Program-made: the position numbers and the translations under genes
NCBI RefSeq assembly: GCF_019578655.1
Contig: NC_063258.1
Location: 8,994,802 to 9,058,801 of the forward strand
DNA from: Ricinus communis
Taxonomy: Eukaryota; Streptophyta; Magnoliopsida; Malpighiales; Euphorbiaceae
DNA length: 64,000 nt
Direction of reading: 5' to 3'
Part shown: one piece after another, positions 33,510-43,868 of the stretch
Layout of the letters: every line of letters starts with the position of its first letter
Position numbering within the stretch: the stretch's first letter is position 1
The notes under the pieces: generated by a model
Database searches by the model: none
What the model was told of the DNA's origin: nothing
The model's input: the letters and a program-made list of their open reading frames with translations, nothing else

Positions 33510-34400
33510 CTAGCTTGGTTCACTTGCTAGAAGAAACTCAAGCTCCTCCAAGACTTCTTCATTGGATAACTCGTGCTCATCTTCCATCATCGAAGGGACT
33601 TGTGGAAAATCTATCAACAATTCCTCTAACTGCAACTCAGCATCATGAACTGTACATTCCTGTTGATAGTCTTTAAGAGGAATTATGTTCGCCTGTTCCT
33701 TTTCTGGTTCCATCTCCATATTCAAGAAATCGTCCTTCACAGAAGCATCATCATCAAACATAGTAGATAAACCAGAAAAATTCTCACATGAATGCAAAGT
33801 GATGGCGCTCAAATGCTCCTCGGATTCAGTAGCGTTTGATGGAGTTTCCAATTGCTCTTTAGCTAGTAACTTGAAGATTAAGCCTATTTGATGCTCTATG
33901 TTCTTAATCGAGGCTTGTTGATCTTCAAGTATCCTCTCTATTTGTTGGAATCTATTATCAAGACTTGTAATGAACCTCATCATCAGCTCCTCCGACACTA
34001 ACTCTTCATCTTGAGTTGAAGGTGCAAGATTAGGCTGCTGAAATTTTGGTGGTTCTTGGCCATCTAAGCTCCATCCAAAGGGTGAATGAATGCTCAACTC
34101 TTGATTGTAGGTGCTTCCATACGAGTCATTTGGCCAACTTCCCGTATAATTCACCTGTTCAGAGTTATAAGAACAATGAGCAACATCACAATACAATGGA
34201 CAATCATTACTCAAACGTAAACCACAACAAAATTCACAAAAAACTTGAGATGAAAGGATAGAAGTGGAGAGTTGATCGGTAGCCTTGCAAAACGATTCCA
34301 CTCGAGCTTCTAAAGATGCACGGGTATCCCAGTTTTTAGCACTCTCTTGGTTCCTAATCCCATTTTCCAATGCATCGTACAAAGAGTTTGAGTTTAGCAT
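33510..34400 (-). CDS. Single ORF of non-autonomous element: gag-derived chimeric protein, 296 aa
   Basis: An uninterrupted ORF, notable among so many broken ones. The N-terminal third contains CEFCCGLRLSNDCPLYCDVA and SEQVNYTGSWPNDSYGSTYN, which correspond to the C-terminal part of Athila gag (compare CEFYGDLHYSSN and HEQVDYMG at 39489-39590). The middle (~residues 135-190) is a predicted coiled-coil-like stretch, MMRFITSLDNRFQQIERILE, matching MMKFVSASETRFQQTDVALR at ~39790. The C-terminal part ends MEDEHELSNEEVLEELEFLL, matching the protease-RT linker at 40878 and 42331. The ORF thus joins the gag end to the post-protease linker, skipping the protease. It has Cys-rich pairs but no canonical CCHC knuckle. 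A role in packaging or dimerisation is conceivable; function unknown. Start chosen at the first ATG after the primer site. Confidence 0.7.
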   Translation of the reverse strand: MLNSNSLYDALENGIRNQESAKNWDTRASLEARVESFCKATDQLSTSILSSQVFCEFCCGLRLSNDCPLYCDVAHCSYNSEQVNYTGSWPNDSYGSTYNQELSIHSPFGWSLDGQEPPKFQQPNLAPSTQDEELVSEELMMRFITSLDNRFQQIERILEDQQASIKNIEHQIGLIFKLLAKEQLETPSNATESEEHLSAITLHSCENFSGLSTMFDDDASVKDDFLNMEMEPEKEQANIIPLKDYQQECTVHDAELQLEELLIDFPQVPSMMEDEHELSNEEVLEELEFLLASEPS

Positions 34401-34562
34401 TGAACCTCATTATCATTCACTATCTAAATCATAAACTTAAACTAAATAAATATATATAAATAAAATAAAATAAATAAACAAATAAAAATAAAAATCATAA
34501 AATAATAAGAAAAAAATGGCTAAATTAAGAAATAGCAAATTTCACTATAGTTTTCAAACAAT

Positions 34563-34580
34563 TCCCCGGCAACGGTGCCA
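34563..34580 (-). other. Primer binding site, tRNA-Asp type
   Basis: The forward strand is TCCCCGGCAACGGTGCCA, one base different from the tRNA-Asp 3' end including CCA. On the reverse strand it begins six bases after the LTR end at 34587. It sets the transcription direction as reverse. Confidence 0.9.
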
Positions 34581-34586
34581 AAAACT

Positions 34587-36023
34587 TGATGTGTACTACT
34601 TGTGTTAGCCAATCTACAAATGTACTTATCGGATGCAATTACACTAATGGCGAGTATCAAGCTCGATTCTCGAGAAAGTGAAAGCCCAGAGTTACTCCTT
34701 TGTTCTTTGTTATATTAACCTAAAATGAGTGATGAATAATTTCTAAACTAACTAATAGCTACAATCTAAGATCTGGGGGAGATGCAGGAGTAATTGATAA
34801 CTAAAATAACTAAGACAAGAAAGCAAACCCAAAGGGAACCTAAACTAGTTGGCAATCAAACAAAAGATAAAGGATTGGTGAGTCTAATTATGCTACCCGT
34901 GGACGAATTCTTAACCGAGTTCACTTTCTCTCTCGAGATAACCAAATTCCTAAATCTAATAACCTGAAGTTGGAATCTCTTCCTAACGATTGATTCTTAA
35001 ATTAGCATTAAGCTTTAATCCACCTCTATTAAACTTTGTTAATTCTTAATTCGGCTAGTTAATTATCTTTATCTCTAAGCGATTATTAACCAGTTCTTGC
35101 TATTCAAAATTCCAATTGCCAAATGGACTTCTCAATCACACAAAGCAATCTAAACACACAATTCACAACGTCTCATGAAAGATGCATTATCTTATCAATA
35201 CTGAAAGCAAGAAGAATACAAAACTAATCCAAACAATCCAACAATATAATACTAAGCCAACATAGTAAAGAAATCCCAATGGATTTAATCAATCTAGCTA
35301 ATCATGTTCATTATCAAAATACACAAGAATTCAATTACAACAATGAGTAAAGGTAGAGAAAACCCGATTCCACCCTTGGATGAGAATAAACAGCCCCAAA
35401 TCCTTTTGCTCTAATTGAATCGATTCTTGTTCCTCTTGCTCGATTTGAAAACCAATCAACGAACCTCGCCCAATCTTCAATCTTTGAAGGGAATCCGCTT
35501 GAAACCTTGATCCAAGTCTCCTTTTCCCATGATTTCGGCTCAGAAAACCCTTTGAGAAAGAAAAGTTAGGGTTTGGGACGTTGTCCCTCGTTGTCCTTTT
35601 CTTTCTTTCCTCTCTTCCTTCTTTTAACTAATTCCCCCTTGTCACCGCCAACACGGCCGTGTTCCCAAGACGGGCTGGTGTTCCTGGCCGTGTTACTCTC
35701 TATGGCCGTGCTCCCTAAGAACTTATTTTTCTTTGATGTTTGATGACACCCAACACGGCCATATTGGTTCCCGTGTTGGGAACACGGCTAGTGTTGAAAC
35801 CAACACGGCCCTGTTCGGCTTCCTCATGCTCGTACTTAGCTTGTTTCGGCAGCTTCGGCGTCCAATTATGCTCAAATTCTTCCCTTTATCATCCTTTGAC
35901 TTCTTTTGGACCTAATGCACACAAACAGACGCATAGGGTGACTGTTGAGACTAATTCACATCCAAATGTCCATAAAATCAATCTTAAAAACCCCATTTAG
36001 ATCTGTGTATTTTACGCACATCA
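34587..36023 (-). mobile_element. 5' LTR of the non-autonomous element
   Basis: 1437 bp, TGATGTGTACTACTT to TACGCACATCA. It carries the ACACGGCCGTG cluster (35649-35830) with the dyad AACACGGCCGTGTT (35650-35663) and the hairpin pair GTGTTGGGAACAC (~35772). Promoter elements should lie here for reverse-strand transcription; no single TATA box stands out. Confidence 0.9.
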
Positions 36024-36028
36024 TTAAT

Positions 36029-36620
36029 CTAATTCAGTTTATTGGGCTTGAATAAATCTAATATAGGCTTAATGAGCATAAAGGAGCACATAAGGGATTT
36101 TGGGCCTAATTAGCTCCACCAAAGATGGCCCGTGCATGTGACTTAAAGAAACTAAGGATTCTTACTCCTAATGGGCGGCTACATAGTATTTTAGGAGTAT
36201 TAGAACTTTATTTTTGGTTATCTCTTTTAGTTAGGATGTTTATCTCTATCCTATTTGAGTTTTAATTCCTTAATAGCTTAGAATTAGGGTTTTCTAAAGG
36301 CTATAAAAGCCTAGTATTGATTTTCAAGCTCATGGATTGATGATTAATATATTTTTTGAGTTTATGCTTTATTCTTAGTTCTTGTTGGAGCTAATTTGAA
36401 CTTATCAAGCAATTCATTTTTTATGGCATTCAAATCTGACTTATTAATTTAGAATCCATACTAAATTGTGGCGTCTTCTACCTCTAATACCTTAGGTTTG
36501 ATAGTTTAATATACTTGAAAGTTCTAAGGTTTCTATTGACCTGGTTCTAGACAGATCTTGGGCAATAAAATCAAACTTGTATATGACTTTAATCCTTTGA
36601 TATAGGTTAGGTTCGTATCA
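36029..36620 (+). mobile_element. Chromovirus LTR, right part
   Basis: Continuation of the LTR begun at 29986. It includes a sense TATA box (GGCTATAAAAGCC, ~36299) in the same context as CTATATAAGG in the type-A and type-B LTRs, and ends GGTTCGTATCA. Total LTR without the insertion is about 684 bp. The LTR shares most of its middle with types A and B but starts TGTCACAACC, so this group of LTRs has swapped 5' portions. Confidence 0.7.
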
Positions 36621-36876
36621 CAAAAGATTCCATTGTATTAAGAAAAACATCCTCACTCTTCACCAATTCAACTTTTGCCTCATCCTCATCATCATTAATG
36701 ATTTCTCCAATTTTGAATTTGCACAAGGATAGATAATTATTGTCTTTCTCACAATCTTCAATCATCGTGTCTTTAAGATCTTCATTAACTTCAATAGAGC
36801 AATTTACCTCTTTTACATCATCTTGATTAGTTTTCAATCGGTTCCTTTAATTCTAAAAAATTATGCATAACTGAAT
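36621..36876 (-). other. Short unassigned segment with an acidic reading frame
   Basis: A reverse-strand frame (36837-36607) rich in Glu/Asp/Asn (for example GEIINDDEDEAKVELVKSED) sits between two elements. It resembles the acidic gag-pol linkers of gypsy elements in composition only. No family motif; probably a retroelement scrap. Confidence 0.35.
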
Positions 36877-38380
36877 TAATATCCTTGATAGTATACATGT
36901 TTGCATGCTTGATTTTGAGTTATTTTTAAAGCAATTTATGTGTTTTTCTATTAGAATCACCCTCTTTTAGTTTTCTTTGTGTCTCAAGTGTTTTTCTAGG
37001 TACATCATCAAAGTTAGAGAGAAATCGGACCAGAATCGGGAAGAAACAGACGAATCAGGCACGGTAGACTGTTCAACACGCCCGTGTTGAGGAGCACGGT
37101 CAGGGTTAAAGGGCATGCTGAAATTCCTCCCTATGGCGATTTAAAGAGATTTGCAACACAATTTCCGAGAGTGACACGGCCTAGGAGTATGTTCGTGCTG
37201 AGGAGCACAGCTAAATCCAAGTCGTGCTGAAGAAGGCCAAATGTACACTTTTACATCAGCACGGCATGGATTCAAGTTGTGCTGACCAGCATGGCCCAAA
37301 TCTAGGCCATATTGGATCCTGAAACCTAAGTTAAAACAAAAGAAAAAAAAATAAAAAAAAAGGAGAAAAAGAGGAGAAGAAGAGAACTTTGGACTATTCA
37401 AGATAGACCTTCAGAGCTAACTTCCAAACGATCAAGAAGAGGAAAACAGAGGCGAATTCTACTTCAAAATTATTAAGATAGCTGCTTTTGAGGATTGGAT
37501 CCAAGATTCAAGGGAAGAAGAAAGAGATCTTGAGCTGTAGAGTATGGATACAGAGTTATTAAAGAGGGGATAGCATCTGACCATTTGAGAAAAGGGTGTT
37601 CATGTTCTTTTCAATTCTTATCTACTTTGTATTTCATTCATGTTTTACTTTAATCATGAACATGTGTAACTAATTCTATCAAACCCATTTGGGGGCGATC
37701 TTTACCCATGCTAGGCTTGTTTTGTGCTTAAATGATCGGATTATTGATTTAAGATTATAGTTTTCATTCAAGTATAATAAAATTTATAGTTTCCTCTTCA
37801 TTATTGAATCAATTTTAGAACTGCTTTGTAATTGAGAAATTCAATTGAGTTTGGACAACTGCCTGTGTGATTAGGTGATTTGCATCTTAGAGATAAGTGT
37901 AATAGTTTACTGAAATAAGAACTAGACATTCTTATCAGCGGTAATTTAGAGATTAATGCTATTTTAAAATCGATTGTTAGGAAGAGATTCCAAGTTTAGA
38001 TCTTTATGGTTAGGAATTGGTTAACTCGAGAGATAAGCCAATTCATTCAAGAAATTATCCACAGATTGCAATTCTTAATAAGTAAATTCATAATTTATTG
38101 TTGTAAGCCGGCTAGTTAGACTTATCCCCAATTGGGTTAACTCATCTTATTATCCTTTTTCAACTTTCATTCTCTTTGTTAAAATTTAGCTTTCAATTGC
38201 ATCCTTAATCATTTTTAATTAATAATCTTCACCACCTTTTGATCGGTTAGATAATAAGAATAGCATAGTAGCAGTAGTTTCTCAGTTCCCGTGGGATACA
38301 ATATTGATACTTGCCATAGCTAGATTACATTCGATAGGTGCACTTGCCTGTAGATTGCTAGTCGTGTTAGCGAGCCATCA
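36877..38380 (+). mobile_element. 5' LTR of Athila-like element 2
   Basis: It begins TAATATCCTTGATAG (the canonical TG is TA; compare TGATATCCTTAATA at 46849) and ends GCGAGCCATCA. It contains the ACACGG...CGTGTT motif cluster at ~37070-37330 in forms such as CAACACGCCCGTGTTG. About 1504 bp. It is collinear with the 3' LTR up to ~38210, beyond which the 3' copy is lost. Confidence 0.82.
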
Positions 38381-38386
38381 AGTTTT

Positions 38387-38404
38387 TGTTGCTGTTGCTG
38401 GGGA
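38387..38404 (+). other. Decayed primer binding site, tRNA-Asp type
   Basis: TGTTGCTGTTGCTGGGGA occupies the place of TGGCGCCGTTGCCGGGGA, seven bases after the LTR end. Three of the four differences are C to T, as expected from deamination of methylated cytosine. Confidence 0.8.
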
Positions 38405-38538
38405 GTTTGTTTTGAGAAATATTGTGAACTGTGTTTTCTTGTTAATTTAGCCATTTACTATTTATTCTTTATTTTTTTTATTCAATTTTCTTCTTTTATA
38501 CATTTGTGTTGTTGGTTATTTGTTGTTTCAGGTAGTGT

Positions 38539-40197
38539 ATGACCAGGAGGTCCAATCTTGATCTAGTAGATCCTCTGCCAGAACTAGAGCGATCCCTCAA
38601 GCAATTGAAAAAGCGATTGAACATAGAGGAAGAAGAGATTCAGGTTAGGAAATCTATACACGAGAGTGAATCCAAAAACATTACAGTAGAGATGGCAGAC
38701 GCCAACGACAACAATGACAATAACCGGACGATTTATGATTTTGCAAAACCATCATTAGAAGGGATATGAACATGCATTACGAGACTGGTTATTGCCGCTA
38801 ATAATTTTGAAATAAAGCCTAATGTTATTTAGATGGTGTAGCAAACGGTTCAGTTTGGAGGCTTGCGAGATGAGGATCCTAATGCACATATAGCAAGTTT
38901 CTTGGAGATTTGTGATACCTTCAAGAATAATGGACAACAGACGATGCAATTCATCTCTGCTTGTTTCCATTTTCCTTGAGGGATAGTGCAAAGTAATGGC
39001 TACAGTCACTACCTCCTAACACTATCACTACCTAGGATTCTTTGGCAGATAAATTTTTGTTAAGTACTTTACTCCCTCTAAAACTGCTAAACTTAGAGAT
39101 GACATATCTTTTTTTGTGTAGTTTGACGATGAGTCGATGTACGACACTTAGAAGAGGTACAAAGACCTATTGCGATACTGCCCATACCATGGACTACCAA
39201 TCTGGTTACAAGTACAAACATTTTATAATGATTTGAATTTGGCTACTAAGCAGATGGTAGATGCAACTGCAGGTGGTTCTTTGAACAGCAAGACACTAGA
39301 GCAAGCTAAAATCTTGATTGAGGAGATGGAAAAAATAATTACTAGTGGCACACTACTAGGAGCAGGATGGGACGTCAAAGGAGTGTACACTAGTTGGATC
39401 CACTGCAGCCTTGGCAGCTCAAGTGGAGTTATTATCCAAGAAACTTTATCAACTCTAGATGCCTGTCCAAGCAGCTCAAGCAAGCTGTGAGTTTTATGGT
39501 GACCTCCATTATAGTAGTAACTATATATCGGGAGATATGTTTGCTTCCTCTTCTTTATCTAACCATGAACAGGTGGACTATATGGGAAGTCAGCCTAGGC
39601 AGCAGAACAATCCATACAGAAACACCTATAATACGGGATGGAGAAATCATCCGAACTTCAGATGGAGGAACAACAACAACCAGGGACACTAGGGTTTCAA
39701 CAACTGCATCAGCAATCACAACAATTTGTTCTCCCACCTCAGTCTCCTAAGACTCAAGAGAAAAAGCCTAACTTAGAGAAGCTAATGATGAAGTTTGTGT
39801 CTGCTTCAGAGACTAGATTCCAGCAGACGGACGTAGCTCTTAGAAATCAACAGGGCTCCATTCAGAACCTAGAGAATTAGATAGGCCAGATTTCTAAGAT
39901 GATGACTGAAAGGCAGCCAGGGACTTTGCCCAGTAATACAGAGTCCAACCCGAGAGAGCACATGAAGGCTATCACTTTACGATAAGGTAAGCAACTATCT
40001 AGTTCTATTCCTATTTCTAATGATGATGATGTTATGCAGGAAGATTCGGGTAGGAAAGATGAAGATAGCAAGGTGATAGAGCCAAAGAAGATAGAGAGCA
40101 GGAAGAAGAGCCCTTTGAGGAAATACCAACCCCGATTCCATATCCTGTCAGGTTGAAGCAGGAGAAAGTCGATCAGTAGTTCGTTAAGTTTCTTGAC
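38539..40197 (+). pseudogene. gag of Athila-like element 2
   Basis: It begins MTRRSNLDLVDPLPELERSL directly after a splice-acceptor-like TTTCAG|GTAGTGT. The core is readable after stops: AANNFEIKPNVI, QFGGLRDEDPNAHIASFLEI (~38791-38930), LPIWLQVQTFYNDLN (~39190) and ATAGGSLNSKTLEQAKILIEEME (~39262). C-terminal part: CEFYGDLHYSSNYISGDMF (39487), NHEQVDYMG, YRNTYNTGWRNHPNFRWRN (39618), and LMMKFVSASETRFQQTDVAL (~39782). The last parts are homologous to the single ORF of the element at 30078-36023. Many stops and shifts, so it is not translated as one protein. Confidence 0.85.
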
Positions 40198-40731
40198 TTG
40201 TTTAAAGAACTGCGAATTAACTTACCTTTTGTTGAAGCTATTTTACAGATGCCTAGGTATGCGAAGTTCTTAGAGGAAATCCTTAGCAATAATAGGAAGT
40301 TAGAGGACTTGGCAATCGTGACCTTAAATGAGGAGTGTTTGGCTATACTTCAAAACAAATTGCTAGAGAAGAAGCGTGATCCAGGGAGTCTTATTGTCCC
40401 TTATGTGATTGGTAATTTGACAATTAGAAATGCTTTAGCTGACTTAGGAGCTAGGATTAATTTTATGTCGTATGGTTTGTTTACCAAGTTAGGGCTGGGT
40501 GAGACGAAACCCACTAGGATGATCATACAGTTCGTTGATAGGACTATTAAGTATCCTAAGGGTATTGTGGAGGACGTACTTGTTAAGGTTGACAAATTTA
40601 TATTTTCTGTTAACTTTATGATCATAGACATGGATGGTGAGAATAACATACCTTTAATTTTAGGTCGACCTTTCCTTGCAATGTCTAGGGCTATTATAGA
40701 TGTTTGTGATGGGAAGCTTAAACTTAGGTAG
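40198..40731 (+). pseudogene. Protease block, copy 1, of Athila-like element 2
   Basis: A 177-residue open segment: LPFVEAILQMPRYAKFLEEI (pre-protease block), then ALADLGARINFMSYGL with the active-site D-L-G-A, IKYPKGIVEDVLVKVDKFIF, and LILGRPFLAMSRAIIDVCDG (C-terminal block). It is the best-preserved protease in the window and looks catalytically plausible, but it has no intact gag upstream and a stop just after it (TAG at ~40729). Confidence 0.85.
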
Positions 40732-40734
40732 GGG

Positions 40735-41387
40735 ATGAAACTATCACTTTTGATTTGAATAATTCTATGAGACAATCCTTAGATCATGATGATACTATAT
40801 TTTCTGTTGATTTACTTGATGATGTTATTGATACACAGTTGCAGGAAATATTGCTTAATGATCCCTTACAAGTTGCCTTGGAGACAGAGCATGAGCATAA
40901 GCTATCCAATAAGAGTGTGTTGGAGAAGCTTGCATTTTTGTTAGCTAATGAACCAAGTAAGAATACTAATGAGTTTATGGAGATTGACAGGGTAGGTATT
41001 CAAAAATTGAGGCCGTCACTTTAGGAACCACTAGTCCTTGAGTTGAAAGAGCTCCTAAAGCACCTTAATTATGCATATTTGGATGAGGATAACATGTTGC
41101 ATTTCATCCTAGTAGCTAGAAATTCACATGGTGGAAGGAAGTTGGTGCAGACTTGACACCCGAAGAGAGGGAGATGACTTTGGCTTGTCTTAGGAAATAC
41201 CAAAAGGTGTTTGCTTGGAAAATTGCTGACATCCCTAGGATTAGTCCTAGCTACTGCTTGCACAAGATCCTTATGGAGGATAGCTGCAGGCAAGTGGTGC
41301 AACCACAGTGCAGACTGAACCCGAACATGAAGGAAGTGGTTAAAAAGGAGGTAATTTTTATGCAGGTTTGATTTACCCCTATATCTG
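40735..41387 (+). pseudogene. Protease-RT linker and RT start, copy 1
   Basis: Frame 40755-41024 has MRQSLDHDDTIFSVDLLDD and HKLSNKSVLEKLAFLLANEP. After a stop come VLELKELLKHLNYAYL, LRKYQKVFAWKIADI (~41190) and the RT entry RLNPNMKEVVKKEV (~41317). A 31-bp stretch beginning GTGGTGCAACCACAG (41294) recurs at 41390, where the second copy of the whole block starts. Confidence 0.8.
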
Positions 41388-42750
41388 ATAGTGGTGCAAC
41401 CACAGTGCAGACTGAACCCGAGGAGTATGTGAACACAATCATTTTACGGTCAAAGTATATTCCTGGTTCTTCTCCTATATCTAATAATGATATTGATGCA
41501 TAGGTAGATTCAAGCAAAAAGGTTGAAGATTACAAGGCGAAGGAATCAGAGAAGGAAGAGGCAAAGAAGATTCAACTGAGGGAATACCAGCCTAAAATTC
41601 CATACCCTGCTAGGTTGAAATAGGCGCAAGCAAGATTTCTTGATGTATTTATACAACTATACATAAAGTTTCCTTTTGTTAAAGCTTTTTTGTAGATGCC
41701 TAGGTATGCGAAGTTCTTAAAGGAGATCCTTAGCAACAAAAGGATGTTTGAGGACTTGGCATTCAGGACGTTGAACGAGGAATGCTCGGGGATTTACCAG
41801 AACAAGTTACTAAAAAAGAAACATGATATAAGGAGTTTCTACTATCCCTTGTGTTATAGGTGACTTAACTATTAGTGATGCTTTAGCTAATTTAGGAGCT
41901 ATCATTAATGTAATGTCGTACAGCCTGTTTGCTAAGTTGGGGCTGGGAGAGACAAAACCTACTAGGATGAGTGTACAACTAGCTAATAGGTTAGTCAAGT
42001 ATCCTAGAGGTATTGTAGAGAATACTTGTTAAGGTGGATAAATTCATATTTCTTATTGACTTTGTGATCTTAGACATGGATAATGAGAGTAGTGTACCTT
42101 TGATTCTAGATAGACCTTTCCTTACAACATCTAGGACAATTATAGATGTTTGTGATGGAAAGCTTGAACTTAGTGTAAGGGATAAGACTGTCACCTTTGA
42201 CTTGAATAATTCTATGAAACAGTCTTTAGATCATGATGATGTTGTGTATTCTATTAATGTACTTGATGATTTTGTTAAGACATAGTTGTAGGAAATTTTG
42301 GTTGAAGACCCTCTACAAGTTACTTTGTAAATGGAAGATGAGCATGAGCTGTCAAATGAGAAAGTATTGGAGCAGCTTGAATTTTTGTTAGCAAATGAGT
42401 CAGGCAAAGAGAATAATAAGTTTGTTGTAATTGACAAGGTAGGTGTGCAGAAGTTGAGACCATTAATTGAGGAACCACCAGTTCTTGAGTTGGAAGAGCT
42501 CCCAAAGTATATCGACTATGCATATTGAGACAAAGGCAACACTTTGCCTGACATTTCAGTAGCAGACTTGACACTCGAGGTGAGGGAGATGACATTGCCC
42601 TCTCTAAAGAAGTACCAAAAGGCATTTGCTTGGAAGAATGCTGATATTCTAGGGACTAGCCACACTTATTGCGATGACATCCATAACTGCGGCCCACCTA
42701 AAGACAAGTTAAACCCGCACATGAAAGGAGTGGTCAAAGAGTCCAGCTAA
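41388..42750 (+). pseudogene. Duplicated protease-linker block, copy 2
   Basis: It repeats the order of 39943-41365: NTIILRS, REYQPKIPYP, FPFVKAF with MPRYAKFLKEILSN (~41690), a broken protease core (~41830-42000) whose active-site region reads in pieces, DKFIFLIDFVILDMDNES and LILDRPFLTTSRTIIDVCDG (42034-42150; the G of L-G-R-P is Asp), MKQSLDHDDVVYS, DEHELSNEKVLEQLEFLL (42331), LKKYQKAFAWKNADI (~42605), then LNPHMKGVVKESS-stop at the RT start. It is more decayed than copy 1. The two copies differ considerably, so the duplication is old or came from recombination of diverged elements. Confidence 0.82.
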
Positions 42751-43868
42751 ATGACTTAGGAAAAAAAGAAGCCCTTTTGGGAGGCCCCCCAATTTTTATT
42801 TTATGTTTTTGACATTTTGATCATTGGTTTTGGAACATTTTCCTAGTTTTAATCTTCATTTTCATTTAATTTTTGAGTTTTATACGCCATTTGAGTGTTT
42901 AGACTGTTGAAAATTGCACGTGAAAAAGTGATGAAAATGAATTATGGGTTTCAGCACAGTCTTGGTAGTTCAGCAGGCCCCGTGAGCACACCCGTGCTTA
43001 TTAACACGGGCGTGTTGTGGGCAACCAAACCAAGTTGAGCTGAAATTGGATTTCAGCACATCTTTCGAGAATGACACGGGCTATGTACACCCTTGTGTCA
43101 CGTAACACTGCCATGTTTTGGGCACCCAAACCATGTTGAGAAAAAAATTGGACTTCAGCACATTTTTTGTGACTAACACGTGTTGGGATCAAGGCATAGT
43201 CAAGACTGCTTGAAACACCCAAGGTTGACTTAGCTTTATAAGTCAACATATCACAGGTAGCAAAATTTTTGCTCTTTTCTCTCTTCGCGCGTATAGGCCA
43301 ATATCCTCTCCCTCTTTTCCTTCAATTTTCAAGTGTGTTTCTAGAAAATCAAGTAAGTTTCTTCCTTTAACTTTGTTCAATACTGCATTTTGGTATGTGA
43401 TTTTATCTTTTCTCTAATTTCTTTAGTTATTTCTATAATTTTTGGTATTATTTCTTATTTTCATTAATCTCCTTGTTAATTTTCTTATTTCGTTCAAATT
43501 CTTCACTTTGTTGCATTTTATTCATTGTTTCATTGGATTTCTTGCTTTTCTTTTAATTTTAATTTGCCATTATAACTTTATTCTACTTTATTCATTACTT
43601 TTTGCTCATTTTTTTTATTTCTTCTTTGCTGCCTTTAAATTGCCCTATTGACACTATTTAGTATGTTTGAACTTACTGGATTGTGAACTGGTCTGGTGAA
43701 TTAGTCATTATACTGCTGAATTGGAAATTGACTAATGCAAGTATGCTGAGAATATGTTAAATTGCTATTATATTGCCATTAAATTGCTAATGTTATCATA
43801 ATGATTGTCTGTTTGATTCTAGAATTATTGTTTTGGCAAGAGTTTTGATCAATTTCCATGCAGGTACT
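42751..43868 (+). other. Post-pol noncoding region of Athila-like element 2
   Basis: It starts just after GAGTCCAGCTAAATGAC and contains the stem-loop motif TTTTGGGAGGCCCCCCAA (42775-42792), a cluster of ACACGGGCGTGTT-like dyads (42965-43200) and a long T-rich stretch (43360-43640). It ends in TTTCCATGCAG|GTACT before the ATG of the next ORF. The hydrophobic frame at 43442-43651 is a product of the T-rich composition. Confidence 0.6.

Larger units (their letters stand above)
30078..36023 (-). mobile_element. Non-autonomous Athila-related LTR element, target duplication TTAAT
   Basis: This 5946-bp element has LTRs of 1433 bp (30078-31510) and 1437 bp (34587-36023), a perfect 5-bp target duplication TTAAT (30073-30077 / 36024-36028), and TG...CA ends. 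The primer site on the reverse strand (34563-34580) shows it reads right to left. The interior (31511-34586, 3.1 kb) encodes a single 296-residue gag-derived ORF (33510-34400) and has no protease, RT, RNase H or integrase. Its 3' noncoding part is collinear with that of the Athila-like element at 36877-48205, including a hairpin motif and an internal polypurine tract. The LTRs are nearly identical over most of their length, so this is one of the youngest insertions here. It would need proteins from an Athila relative to move. Confidence 0.9.

Noticed and set aside
42965..43200. Repeated ACACGGGCGTGTT dyads as a CRISPR-like or satellite array
   Set aside because: No constant repeat length or spacers; irregular motif cluster in a plant retroelement.
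43442..43651. Phe/Leu-rich frame suggesting an envelope-like membrane segment
   Set aside because: A T-rich tract gives Phe/Leu codons by composition; it lies upstream of the real ORF start at 43869.
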